Program-made: the position numbers and the translations under genes
Assembly (NCBI RefSeq): GCF_000835495.1
Contig: NW_015622546.1
Coordinates: 7,366 to 71,365, forward strand
Source: Cladophialophora immunda
Lineage: Eukaryota > Ascomycota > Eurotiomycetes > Chaetothyriales > Herpotrichiellaceae
Reading direction: 5' to 3'
Length of the DNA: 64,000 bases
Notes under the pieces: generated by a model
Seen by the model: only the letters and a program-made list of their open reading frames with translations
Told to the model about the DNA's origin: nothing
The model's database searches: none
Part shown: piece after piece, positions 12,754-23,500 of the stretch
How positions within the stretch are numbered: the stretch's first letter is position 1
How the letters are laid out: the number at the start of each line of letters is the position of its first letter

Positions 12754-13622
12754 ATGCTGCACTTCGTTAATCTGCGCCACCCAAGCGACGGTTCCGTGGG
12801 TAAGCAGGAGCGGCGAGCGGCCCAGTCGCACTCAGCGCGGGCTACCCACAGAAAGAATAGGCAGCTTCGGATGATCCAGCACCAATCTAGAAAATCGCAT
12901 GCAAGAATCAAAGAGCTTGGAGCGCAAAATCTCAAGTCAAACTTGGCGATATCTCTGTGTCTGAGTGGGCTGTTATCACCGGACAGAAAAGACCCATTCA
13001 TCAGCTTTGTCCGCCCCTTCAAGCCCATTGAGCACTTCCTGCTAGACCACTGTACGTTTGAGACTCTTCAATCCGGGTCCACAATATGGCAATGATACTA
13101 AATTTCCGTGCACAGATGTCACGACTGTGATTCCCCTCATGCGCTGCAATGACGCTGCTTCATACTACCTGGATTGCATGACCCGGGCATGGGTGCCACT
13201 TGCTTTGACTGAGCGGGGACTGCTTGATGCAATCTTCCTTGCCGCATGCCGACAGATCTGCCGAAGCTGCCAGCGCCCACAGCAACAACAGCAATTCATG
13301 CAGTTAGCTTGTCACTACAAAATTGCATGTATCAAGTCTCTGAGTGATTCTATTTCTGTCGAGTCGTTCTTTAGTGATGCGACAGTTGCAAAGACCCTAA
13401 TGCTAGCATACGATGAGGTAAGCAATAGGCATCGCATAGACTCAAAGGAAGGGAAGCTAAAATTCACAGTTGGCCGCATCGAACATCCACATGTACAGGC
13501 ATCATGTTAAAGCAGCTGTCAGAATGGTCGATCTGAACGGAGGACCCCAGACTCTTGGCCTTGATGGATTTATCGAGCATTTGATTTCTAATCTCTGCTG
13601 CAAGCTTAGATTGTACTCTTAG
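12754..13622 (+). CDS. Fungal_trans_2-type regulator without zinc cluster
   Basis: Three exons (12754-13051, 13116-13417, 13470-13622) encode about 250 aa. Introns are 64 bp (GTACGT...CACAG) and 52 bp (GTAAGC...CACAG). The N-terminus (FVNLRHPSDGS, then basic SHSARATHRK) and the later blocks SFVRP, HFLLDHY, PLALTERGLLDAIFLAACR and VRMVDLNGGPQTLGLDGF match the small Fungal_trans_2 (PF11951) proteins that lack a Zn2Cys6 domain. Family members are usually longer, so the stop at 13620 may mark C-terminal truncation or a missed exon. The divergent arrangement with the SDR suggests local regulation. Confidence 0.7.
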
Positions 13623-13817
13623 CCTTTAAAGGTTTTAAGCTCATATCTGGCATAAAGAATCCGGATCTCGAACTCAAGACCCTGTTGAGGCACCACAAAT
13701 GCACTTCTTCCGAACTTCGTTGATCAGTGCTTGTCAGTCGGCATTATTGAATGGCCCTCTCTCGTTTCGATTCTTTCAGCATGCACCGACACTGATGAAC
13801 TAGCTCTATCAATCTGT

Positions 13818-14401
13818 CTAAAGATCGTTGCCGCTCTTGGGGAACACGCCATATCCAACCTCACCTAAATCTTCCTTGAATCTCTGACCTCCCACTACCA
13901 GAGGCTTACAGTCTTGCAGCACGAACATCATTCTCGCCCATTCAGTTTCGCTGTTGTTCTTCCACATATGCATAGTCGCCCGTTGTACAGCGAGATCGCC
14001 TTTCCGCATGACCGTCTGACTTCCGTCATCCAGCTCCATAATGATTTCTCCTTCAACTACCATGCTATAATCCAGAATTTGCGTGCAATGCATCATGGAA
14101 AAGTTCCGAGGTGCAAAGTTGACTATCCGGATGACTGTTCCACCTGCGTTGACAATGTTCAGCTTGCCTGAGGCTTTGTATTCCTCGTGGAGCTTGATTC
14201 CCTGTCGTTGTTGAGGTCAGGCGGGAATTCCGATGTGGTATAGAGCAAACTATAGCTGACTCGTTTTCTGTCGTATGGTTTGGTCTCTTCAACCCTCGAG
14301 CTTTGAATGATGGCTTTACCGGCTGCGTTGTGCCCCTGTGATTAGGACCGTTGGATCCGGAAATGGAGGTTTTGGGTCTCCTCATTCTGCACACTGCCCA
14401 T
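13818..14401 (-). pseudogene. cupin-domain protein, frameshifted
   Basis: The C-terminal 92 codons (14096-13818) form a good cupin barrel: DYSMVVEGEI, LDDGSQTVMRKGDLAVQRATMHMWKN, then FVLQDCKPLVV. The preceding N-terminal part, with ITGHNAAGKAIIQSS and YTTSEFPPDLN, lies in another frame. Joining them needs a one-base change near 14206. A second one-base shift near 14369 separates the likely start codon (14401) from the body. No intron of workable size explains either. It was probably a roughly 190-aa single-domain cupin of the type common in fungal metabolic clusters. Sequencing error is the alternative explanation. Confidence 0.6.
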
Positions 14402-14942
14402 GTTGCGGTTCTGTTGAGCTTTTGATGATTGTACTCAGAAAGAGATGAAACTACCACAAAGGAGAACAATACGAAGTCAGCCAGGTTGCATAAGGGTCTT
14501 CTATTTGTCGCAGGTTTCCACCGAATAGAGAGTTCCAAATCGAGATTTAAATCCCTCTTGGACAGCCTCTTTGATTATTGATGCCTGACCCATGTCGGGT
14601 GCAAGCACTTCTCTCAATATTCTAGATGTCAACGAAAGCCTTCAGCTTAACGAAAGCGTAGGTTAGATAGAGGGAGGGAAACACGGGAAACGATAGGTGC
14701 AGTTCTATTTTCAGTTTTCTCCAAATGCGAACGGCGGCGACTTTTCCGCCACAAGTCAGTCATTCTACATACACGCTGCATAAATTGTGGATTGCCAAGG
14801 AGAGCGCCTGTACCTCGGTAGTCAGCAGGGACAGCCATCATAGCCGATCATCCCTACTAAACAAAACTCGGTCTCCCGTTGACAATCAAGAAACGGTAGA
14901 GATCCTTGACAATCTCGGACCAGAAGTGCCTCATCTGTAGCA
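14402..14942. other. intergenic region upstream of GST
   Basis: No coding signal is seen on either strand. The segment separates the 5' end of the broken cupin from the GST start, so it should contain both promoters. Confidence 0.4.
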
Positions 14943-15761
14943 ATGGCAGAAACAGATCTCTTCCTTTGGGACCACCCCGTCTCGCCATTCTGCCAAAAAG
15001 TCCGCATCGCTCTGCGCGAGAAGAACATCCCCTTCCAATTCTCAACGCCCAGGGGCACAGGAAGTGGAATCGCCTCCAATATGGATTCCAACTTTGCAGA
15101 TCGCAACCCACGTCTCGAAGTCCCCACGCTGGTCGTCGACGGTGGTGCCGTCAAAATATTTGACTCCACCATCATCCTCGAGTACATCGAGGACGCGTAT
15201 CCGCACAGCGTGCCACTACGCGCCACTTCCGCCGTCGACCGCGCGAGAGCCCGAATGATCGAAGACGTATGCGACTCCCAGTATGAAGCCGCCAACTGGG
15301 GCATGGGCGAAATCACGACTTTTCGCCGCGCCGAAAATCACGGCGATCTAGCGGAGAAACTCAAAACCAAGGCCGCCGAGCATGTTGGTCTGATCCAAGC
15401 ATGGCTAACGCAGCAACTAGGTGACGCGCCGTGGTTCGGTGGTGAGACGTTTGGATACGCTGACGTCTGCGTGTGGCCGTTTGTGAACCGCTCCAGCTCG
15501 TACGGACTTGAACCTAAGCCTGGAACACTGCTGGGCGATTGGTACGAGCGTGCCAAGCAGCGGCCAAGCGTGAAGTCGGTGTTCGACGAGTTTCTGGCTA
15601 ATACAAAGGGGATGTCAGTAGCGTATGAAGCTGTGCAGAAGGGACTGCTTAAGAGGCAGTACCGTGACCATCGACTGGAGTGGATGATCAAGACTGGTGG
15701 AATGGGAATCGTCAAGGAAGGAATGGAGAAGGATAATATTCGCTTTCAGTGGCCTTCGTGA
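14943..15761 (+). CDS. glutathione S-transferase
   Basis: Intronless 272-aa GST. The N-terminal thioredoxin fold has the SPFCQKVRIALREK motif (residues 14-27), the cis-proline VPTL (Pro61) and the glutathione gamma-glutamyl-binding pair DS at 74-75. An all-helical C-terminal domain follows, with an APWFGG..FGYADVCVWP segment. The extra C-terminal 60 residues are somewhat longer than minimal GSTs. It is likely a cytosolic detoxifying or maleylacetoacetate-isomerase-like enzyme for reactive intermediates. Ser14 or Cys17 in the active-site loop could be the catalytic residue. Confidence 0.88.
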   Translation: MAETDLFLWDHPVSPFCQKVRIALREKNIPFQFSTPRGTGSGIASNMDSNFADRNPRLEVPTLVVDGGAVKIFDSTIILEYIEDAYPHSVPLRATSAVDRARARMIEDVCDSQYEAANWGMGEITTFRRAENHGDLAEKLKTKAAEHVGLIQAWLTQQLGDAPWFGGETFGYADVCVWPFVNRSSSYGLEPKPGTLLGDWYERAKQRPSVKSVFDEFLANTKGMSVAYEAVQKGLLKRQYRDHRLEWMIKTGGMGIVKEGMEKDNIRFQWPS

Positions 15762-16146
15762 TTGTGTCTATCCCCGGAAATTGAGCGGCAGAGAGATTCA
15801 CTCATGCTTTTCACGTTCTTGTTATGATTACTTCAAGAAGACTACATTCATCCGTGCCACGACTAGAAGATCATAAGGCTCCTCACCAACCAGAATCTTC
15901 CACCCAAATATTTCTATACTTAGCTGCTGAATCATGACCTCTGATCAGGACTTGGCGTTTCGTTACTTCAGGAATTCAAGAAGCTGGTAATACTTTGTCT
16001 GAGCAAAGACCGAACCCAACATTTCCTCTTCAACCGCCTGCCACCCTCGCCGAGAATTCGACAATGTCATTGTCTTCAAGATAAGCTCTGTGATCGCTTG
16101 TTTGACTCGAGTCTTCTGCCATTAACTCGGATGGGAACTTGACATA
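15762..16146. other. spacer between convergent GST and Dabb genes
   Basis: The 3' ends of two convergent genes face each other here. A minus-strand stretch at 15966-16100 reads like protein for about 45 codons, but it lies after the Dabb stop codon and I cannot assign it. Confidence 0.3.
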
Positions 16147-16618
16147 TCAGTATTCAAGGTTGAAAGCGAGGCTGTCATCCGTTATCTCCTCCCGCATGTT
16201 GTGAAGCCTGCGAATATTATCGATTCCGTTCCCTTGGCCGGGGTTGTCTTGATATGGCTCACTTGAGATGTTCTGGATTGATCGCCCATGCTTTCAGAGT
16301 TTCCCTTTTCTTCACGGTGAGAAAGATGCCCATATTGTAGCCCTTGGTCCTTTCCGTGTCAAGAGCAGGCCCAATTTGCAGAGAAATGACCCCTGAATCA
16401 CGAGATTAACGCCGAATCCTTAATCCCAATACCGTCTTCAGGGTCCATACCAGGCATCAGGTGCGTTACTCTTCTTGCTTCATCAACGAATGCCTGTTTT
16501 TGGTTCTCAGTAACCCCAGGCTTGGTTTTGAACAGCACTATGAGATGATTTCAGTCAGAAAACGACCCGGTCATCGATTATCATCGGATCAAAGTATACC
16601 CGTGCGGATAACAGGCAT
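16147..16618 (-). CDS. small Dabb (stress-response A/B barrel) protein, four exons
   Basis: A 98-aa dimeric alpha/beta-barrel (PF07876-like) protein whose exons are too short to stand out individually: 16618-16600, 16537-16451, 16392-16263 and 16207-16147. Introns are 62, 58 and 55 bp, all GT-AG, and the total CDS of 297 bp stays in frame. Visible blocks are VLFKTKPGVTENQKQAFVDE, LMPGVISLQIGPAL, KGYNMGIFLTV, the conserved NPEHLK at the exon 3/4 junction, and the terminal LAFNLEY. Fungal Dabb proteins often sit in metabolic clusters as cyclases, lyases or proteins of unknown role. Here the reaction is unknown. The 19-bp first exon is the least certain part. Confidence 0.75.
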
Positions 16619-17233
16619 TTTATCGTCAAGGCGCTCCGAGAACTGGTTAGAGTTATTGTCACTGGGAGTATGTCTAGGGAATGATGATGATTCAATAAAC
16701 AACTTGTGCCACGGAATCGGACAGCTACTTAACTGGCTGTGCACCCACGTTCAAAATTATCTCTTCGGCCCTCATTTGATCTCGCCATACCTTGCTTTCC
16801 TAATTATTAGGAGACAAACAGGTCACCATTAGCGACGGGTATGCGGCAGATACAACGGAAAGTGGAGTTAATGCAAGGGCGGGAAAACACGGCTGTTGAC
16901 GGACCCGCGGTCGCTGTCAGAGTTAAGTTTAGCTCTATTTTCTGCTTGGGGGATACATACTAACGCAGCAGTCATGGGACGGGGCCAGTGCTAGGTTCCT
17001 GTGGCATTAGTTAATTGCGGTAAAGTCACTTGAGCGTGGACCGTGGACACTTCCATCGTTCTGCCAAGTAATCCAATCATCCCGAATAACACCGGCTTCC
17101 GCTAGCGGCAGTTCTGGATACCGCTTGGCGGTGGAACCTATATACAAGAATCTATCGCTACCCGTCTTTCCCTGACGGCTACTCACGCCTTTCTAACTCT
17201 TCCTCTAGTCTTCAGCACGGCAAAGCTCGGAAC
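16619..17233. other. divergent intergenic region, Dabb gene to Zn2Cys6 gene
   Basis: This 615-bp spacer contains the promoters of the Dabb gene (minus) and the large regulator (plus). Short open frames on the plus strand (16461-16832) have no recognisable homology and overlap the Dabb gene antisense. Confidence 0.4.
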
Positions 17234-19934
17234 ATGTTGGTTTTATTTCCTGGTCCAGAAACTTCAGCTGCGCCATCGGAAGGCTCGGGAGTCGCCGTAG
17301 TCGGCACCTCTGTACGGAATCGGTACCAACGGACCTATCAAGCTTGCCTGAATTGTCGAAAGCGGAAAGTGAAGTGTGTGCTTATGGACGATGGCAGCGA
17401 GTTGACGCCCACATGTGTAAAATGTCAGCGCGAGCGACGTGTGTGTGTTTTCACCCGGCAACGGAGGACTCATCACAGCCCACAGTCGTACGCGGAAAAT
17501 CCAGAGACGAGCAGAACTGTCCGGACCGTGTATGGTACGATCAGTCCTGGCATTACTTGATTTGGAGATTTAGGCAGACCTTGAGACCCGAGGCCTGGAT
17601 TTTAGAATCGCAGTGACTGATCGATTATTACAGATCCCTCAGATGACGCAGTCCGCAGTCGAGCACCGCGAAGAGAATCCCAGAATGAAGTCGACAAGGC
17701 CACACTGCCTGGTAATGAAAGGCAGGAACAAAGTATGTTGCTATGCTCTCGAAGATGCAAACTCGCACCTGACTGAGAACTAGGACATACTACGAATCAC
17801 GATGAATGGCAGGAGTGCTTAATCGAGGGAGTCATACAATCGTCTATTACGAATCAAAGAGATGCCCTTAATCTCCTCTATACAGCGATCGAGCATTCGG
17901 ATTCTGATCCTGCTACAATGGATTCGGGTACGAGACCTCTCTTGCAACCTTCAGGGACCGACGAGAACCTTCAACATGGTGACAGGATTCCTAACGCTAT
18001 AGTAAGATTAACGGAAGAATGGTGTACCGTCCGATATCAATTATCGAAACCCCAACCACAGGTCTTGCAGGCGTGGAGTAAATGCCCATTTGTCATGCAC
18101 AGATGGGTGACCCCTATGGAAGCCGTTACATGGGTCGACTTGTTTTTCCAAAATATGGCCATCCTCTCCCCTGTCATGGATGACTTTTACCAGCCCCACG
18201 AAAACCACCATAAGCTCATAAATGAGGAGCCTGTCCTCTGTTCTACCATCCTCATGGTTTCTTGCCGGTATCACCACTTGGCGGGAGACGGGAGTCTGTC
18301 CCGAGGATTCCTCTTACACGAAAGACTATGGAAGTATTGTCAGACCTTATTCAATCAGATTTGGTGGGGGGGAGAGAGAAGGACGCGGCCCCATATCAGG
18401 ACCGTAGGCGCCATCCAGAGCCTGTTTCTGTTGGCTGAATGGCACCCGAGACCATTCCATATGACATTTGACACGTGTCTATGGGCCTTAACCCCCGAGC
18501 ATCCTACGGGAGTTGGACAAAGTGAGCTTCACAAGGCGTTGTACAGTATTGGGACTGATGAAAATATCCCGCAGTTCCGAGCAGCTGGCATGAAGGGTTG
18601 TCAGAACCTGTCCGGAAGTCGAACCGGATGTCATGGTACGAGGCACGCCCGTCTTCTTCCTCCTTTCCTTCTTCTAACCCGCCTTAGGATGCTGGTTTCA
18701 TCTGCTCTTGCTCTTGCTCATGAAATTGGCTTGTTTAACGAAAGGTCGTCCGAGTCGGCTCCTAGCAGACAGCCAGAATTCGTGGAAAGATACGAACGTT
18801 TGAAACGACTCTTCTTTGTCTTCATAAATAACGTGACCTCTCGGCTAGGATGCCAGACGCCCAAAACGCCATTGTTTCACACACTGATCTTGTCAGTTCT
18901 TGATTATACTAAATGGACGGATAACGCAGTATGGAGCGATTGGATGGGGTCATGGATTGATCTGACTAGGATTGTGCGATCCTCTTCAGAGATACTATTC
19001 CCAAACGAGGTTCTCACGAAGGACCTGTTGCAAAACGGTAGATATTGTGACCTATTAGGTCATTTTAATCATGTTCTCGACCAGTGGCTGGAAAAGTATC
19101 CCCGGATCCCAGGCAAGCTCCTTTGGGACTATGATTTGATAGGGGTAGATGCTAATGTGGTTGCAGGCCCCAGCGTGCGGTACGATATTTTATTCATTGA
19201 GTATCAATATGTCCGTATCTACATCAACTCTCTGGCCATGCAAGCCATCGCAATGCGTCGGAGAACCAAGGTCAACTCTTTGTCATTGGAACATTATGAT
19301 ATCTATCCTCAGGACCACCACTTTGTTCATCAAGTTTTGGATGCATGCACGACGGTCTTGGAGATGGTGATGAAGCACAGTAGGTTGGGGTATTTGAAAT
19401 TCTTGCCCGTCCGTGTCCACATCCAGATCGCCTCCGCTGCAGTCTACTTGATCAAGGTCAGTGACAACTCCTTGTCCTTGTTGCGGATGGCCGGTCGTCA
19501 CAAATCGCTTCTCAAATGGCTAACCGACGGTATTGTTGGATCAGGCTCTAGCCTTGGGTATACAAGCACAAGAACTCAATGATAAATTCCTTGACCTACT
19601 GCAACAGACAGCACACAAACTACGATCTGACACGGTCGACGATATATATCTCTCTATTCGCTTTGCTTCACTTCTCGACATCCACGTTCAGGTCCTCCGT
19701 CGACGCTTTAATCGACCTTCTGACCCAGTCGGTAGCAATACACAAGTGCTCCCGTCTGCCCTGATGCAAGTAGGGGAGCCTCTTGAGAATGACACTGCCT
19801 ATTATGATCAGTTTATCTTCAGCGATGACTGGCTAGCCCCTCAGTGCGATGCTCCGTTCCAGGCGTTCTTTGACGGAGTTGCTGGACATAACCTCTTCAA
19901 TTTCCAGGCGGACAATTTTGGAAATGTGATGTGA
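17234..19934 (+). CDS. Zn2Cys6 transcription factor, TamA/Dal81-like, six exons
   Basis: About 785 aa from exons 17234-17534, 17634-17732, 17784-18521, 18575-18635, 18688-19456 and 19545-19934. All five introns (51-99 bp) have GT-AG ends, and the summed CDS of 2358 bp is in frame. The zinc cluster is Cys38-x2-Cys41-x6-Cys48-x12-Cys61-x2-Cys64-x6-Cys71, preceded by RTYQACLNCRKRKVKC. The middle-homology region carries LLAEWHPR, SALALAHEIGLF and the strongly conserved VRYDILFIEYQYVRIY block, typical of the family that includes nitrogen/GABA co-activators such as TamA/Dal81. It could be a pathway or a broad regulator. Nothing in the sequence tells which genes it controls. Confidence 0.88.
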
Positions 19935-21343
19935 GACGAAAGTTGTTGGGCTGGCAACGTTTCGAAGATTCCTCTGACTGCTCGGCGTGTTGGTGTCCTT
20001 CCCGAGATATTGACTTGCCGTCAACTTATGTACATCCCTCACTGTGGAGAAACATTCTTCTGAATCTAAATCTGGCAATCAATTCTAGATCTACCCACCA
20101 AGCAAGGAATAGAGACAATTTCTCAGACTAGTGAAACTTAGCATATGTAGTTAAGGGCGTGCAGCGCCTGTCTAACGGACTGGAGGTTGAGACTACGGCT
20201 TGACCATAGTATGGCAACATAATCATGCCCAAAACCTCGACAAAAGACAAAGGCTTCGATAGTTCAGTGCGTAAGTTAGATTAATGTTCTTAGGGAGGAA
20301 TACATAGAAGATAATATATATCACTAAGGTAACCGTTAACGAAACAAGAAGGTACCGCTTAAGATATCGATGTTTTGCGTTATCTAAATGAGTGGTTTTG
20401 GCATACCCTGTCGACTCGGTTATCGAAATAGAGCTCTACTTCGTATGTAGACCTGAGAGTGTCAAGTCACTTCGTATAGTAGCGCTCTGCTGAGTCCTAA
20501 ACGTAACATTACGACCAAACAGTAGTATTGGATTTTCACAAAGGAGGTCGACTTGAAAACTATTCGAAACGTCCCGCAAAACAGCTGAATCGAAAGATGC
20601 CACAATAGTATAGGTCGTCAGCACAGATACTCTAAAGACTTAAGCGCTTTGAGGTGAATGGGCGCTATAGGTGCGAAGTGTATCCTCCTAGAGCCGGTGA
20701 AGGAGGCCCCCCTCCGGTTAAGCACGGGTAGGGTCATTAGTCATGCCACGCCCACACTTCGGGCGACCTGAAAAACACCCTATCAATTTACTCACACTTT
20801 GCAACATGTTGTTAGCGTTTAGCCGTCCTCGCCTTGAAATCGACACGGTTTTCAGGTAATACCTTTATTTAGCAGAATATTGAACCCTCCGTGTTATGTT
20901 CCGTACTCTTTTCCGCGTGGCGCCTTTTCCGACGACATCCACACTAGAGCTTGTGAAAGTTGGCAATTTGGCTTCCTACTCCTCAAGGGGTCTGTCCAGA
21001 TAACATGCCGGCTGTTAATTAGAGCTCCCACTGTCCCCGTTCCCGCTGGACATACTCTCCTTCGCTGATCCCGGTAGTGTGGGCAGAGCCGTGACTACTC
21101 ATTTACTAAGGTTCACAACGGAGCGACATATTGCTTCTCAAGTAAGATGGAACATTCGGCACGGAATTTGATCGCCGATCGATGTTGTAGAGAAATGGAC
21201 TTTGTTGCAAATGGATAAATCAGTGGTTGCAATACCCCAGCGTAAACGACGACCCTATCACTGTGTTTATGCTCCTCTATTATGAAGAGAACTCTCCGCG
21301 AGCAGCTATCCTACTATACACTGTCTCAATCTCGTTTGGAATC
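19935..21343. other. long intergenic region with mildly RIP-like centre
   Basis: No gene is supported in 1.4 kb. The middle (about 20270-20640) is TpA-rich and may be an eroded repeat. Short pyrimidine-rich CCTTTTCCG-like stretches near 20905-20935 lie upstream of the FAD monooxygenase and could belong to its promoter. Confidence 0.4.
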
Positions 21344-22766
21344 ATGCTTGCCGAAATCAAGAGCCTGGACGATTTGCAGGCCCGACATCCAAAGAGAGCC
21401 GAGAATGTGACAATTATTGGAGGAGGTCTGTCGGTAATTAAAGAAGCTTTCCAACCACCAAGCTCTTGATTCCTTTTACTGAATTTGAGATTCTCTCCCT
21501 TAGGGCCCATGTTTAGCCATATTCCTCAAGAAACTACATGGTATTAATTCAACAATTTACGAGTTGCGATCAGAAGACTATAGTGCTGGCGTTAATATTG
21601 CTTTAGCCCCGAATGCTCTTCGAGTCCTACAGCACATGGGCGTACTTGATGAACTTCGAACTTTGGGCCATTCCTACGAAAAGATGGCTCTTACTTCTGC
21701 CAGAACCGGGAAACAAATCGGGAGTATTTTGAACGGCAGTCAAAAACACTACAACTATGAAAGTATGCGCATCCACCGCCGCACGGTGCAGCTGGTTCTC
21801 CTCAAAGAGTGCAAGGCTCTGGGTATACCCGTCCACTTCAACAAGCGAGTCGAGGGTATCGTTGAAGAAACAGATACGTATGTCAGGGTCAAATTCGAAG
21901 ACGGCGAGGTGGTGACAACCGACACCGTTATTGCTGCTGATGGCCTCTGGTCGAAGGTCAGAGATCATATCGTCAAACGAGAATTGCCCTACAGCGGTGC
22001 CATGGGCGTCATTATCATGAACATTGACCGGGAAAAACTAGATGAGTCGGTCAAGAAGGTAGAGCTTCCCACTTTCTGCTTCGGTCAGAATGGGATGATC
22101 GCCGTTTTCCCTTCGAATCCCTGGGGTGGTGCAATAGACATGTTCTCGACAATGCCCTTCCCAGCTAGGTCCAGGGAGGAGTGGGAAGCCCTCGATGCGG
22201 ATGGCGAAGCTAAACGAAAGATTATGATGGATCGATTCGGCAGAGACTGGCCCCCTTACATCTCCCGAGTCTGGGAGAAGGAGCCGGCAGACAACATGTG
22301 GCTCACGCCGTAAGTCGGTTGATGCTTATTATTTTGTTCACCTAGTCGCTGACCTCGACCTAGTTTTTACGATGCCCCGCCATTCGAACGCTGGACCAGC
22401 CCTGAGGGGCGGGTCATCATCATCGGCGATGCTGCACACGCATTTTCGCCCCAGGGTGGACAAGGCGCTGCCATGGCGATGGAGGATGGAGAAACTCTGG
22501 CTCACACCATTGCACACGCCGATTTTGCAACAGAGCGGATGAGGCTGCTGGGAAAATGGGAAAAGCATCGACAGGGGCGCCTTCGGTTGGTCAAAGAATT
22601 GACAGACTGGAGTGGCCGGCAGCGTGCACCTACCAGTTCTCCATTCATGTGGTACCTGAAAGAGTGGATCATGTGGGCTGTCCTGAAGGTGAAAGGTCCG
22701 ACCATGGGCATGGAATGGCTGTATGGGTACAATCCAGAAGACATCATTAGTGTATTACGAAGCTAG
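21344..22766 (+). CDS. FAD-dependent aromatic monooxygenase (salicylate-hydroxylase-like)
   Basis: Three exons (21344-21433, 21504-22309, 22364-22766) give 432 aa, with 70- and 54-bp introns. The first intron (GTAATT...TTAG) interrupts the dinucleotide fold so that splicing creates IIGGGLSG (residues 24-31). The DG-type motif AADGLWSKVR and the second FAD motif GDAAHAFSPQGGQG (Asp321) identify the class A flavoprotein hydroxylases (PF01494) acting on phenols or aromatic acids with NAD(P)H. The start at 21344 is preferred over an in-frame ATG at 21227, because the latter adds a non-family N-terminus. It is followed on the same strand by an MFS carrier and a carboxylesterase, forming a compact catabolic-looking trio. 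Confidence 0.9.
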
Positions 22767-23500
22767 AGGACGAGTCAAAAGGGAGAGAAATGTTTGTCTA
22801 TATCCGGATCTATCTTATCACATAGGGCAGGGTACTCAGCAGCGACGGGATTTCAAGGAGAGACTGACTATTGTCTTGGTTCATAATCTACTCTCTGTGT
22901 AAATGAATAGCACCAAGTAAGCCTTATTAACAGCATGGGCCCTGATTTGGAATGTCAACCACTTTGACGGTACTGCAGAGCTCAACCAGCCTTTTTCGAG
23001 TATGAGACCATGTACAAAAATAGATACTACTACGTGGGCCAGGCCACAACGCGGAGATTGATATGGCCGCTCAGCAAGGGTTAGGGACATGGGTGGAGAC
23101 GGCTAGCGACGGAGAGACTGGCTCCACAAACCGCCCCAGACTTACCCCGGATTGTATCAAGATAGTGCTGCCTAGGATTGTTCTTAAAGGAGGGTTGTAT
23201 TCTTCATGCCACCGTGTCGAGGGGCACTTTATGGCTCTCAGGAAGAACAAAGGTAAAAGGCAGAAACGCTCGTAACTGCTTATCAACATATACACCATTG
23301 AAGCCAACGAAATGTTTTCTAGCGAGGAACGCATGACATTGGAGCAGGACGGCGTGCATATTGGAGGTATAGTAGAGAGCCATTGTCCTCCTTCCCAACA
23401 CCTATGATGTTAAATATTGTCTCTACGCGTTTTCTTCGCTAATAACTATCTATCTTTATAGGTTGGTCCGTCCGAAATCTTCTGATGCCATCTAAGAAGG
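22767..23500. other. intergenic region, FMO to MFS
   Basis: A 734-bp spacer on the transcribed side of two co-oriented genes. No further gene is visible. Confidence 0.4.

Noticed and set aside
14065..14538. 157-codon minus-strand open frame over the cupin locus
   Set aside because: The cupin family blocks lie in the two other minus-strand frames. This frame has no family match and is a shadow.
16461..16832. Plus-strand 123-codon open frame
   Set aside because: It has no recognisable domain and overlaps antisense the first exons of the Dabb gene, which has far better support.
21227..21343. Upstream in-frame ATG for the FAD monooxygenase
   Set aside because: The added 39 residues have no family counterpart, and the ATG at 21344 places the dinucleotide fold at the usual distance.
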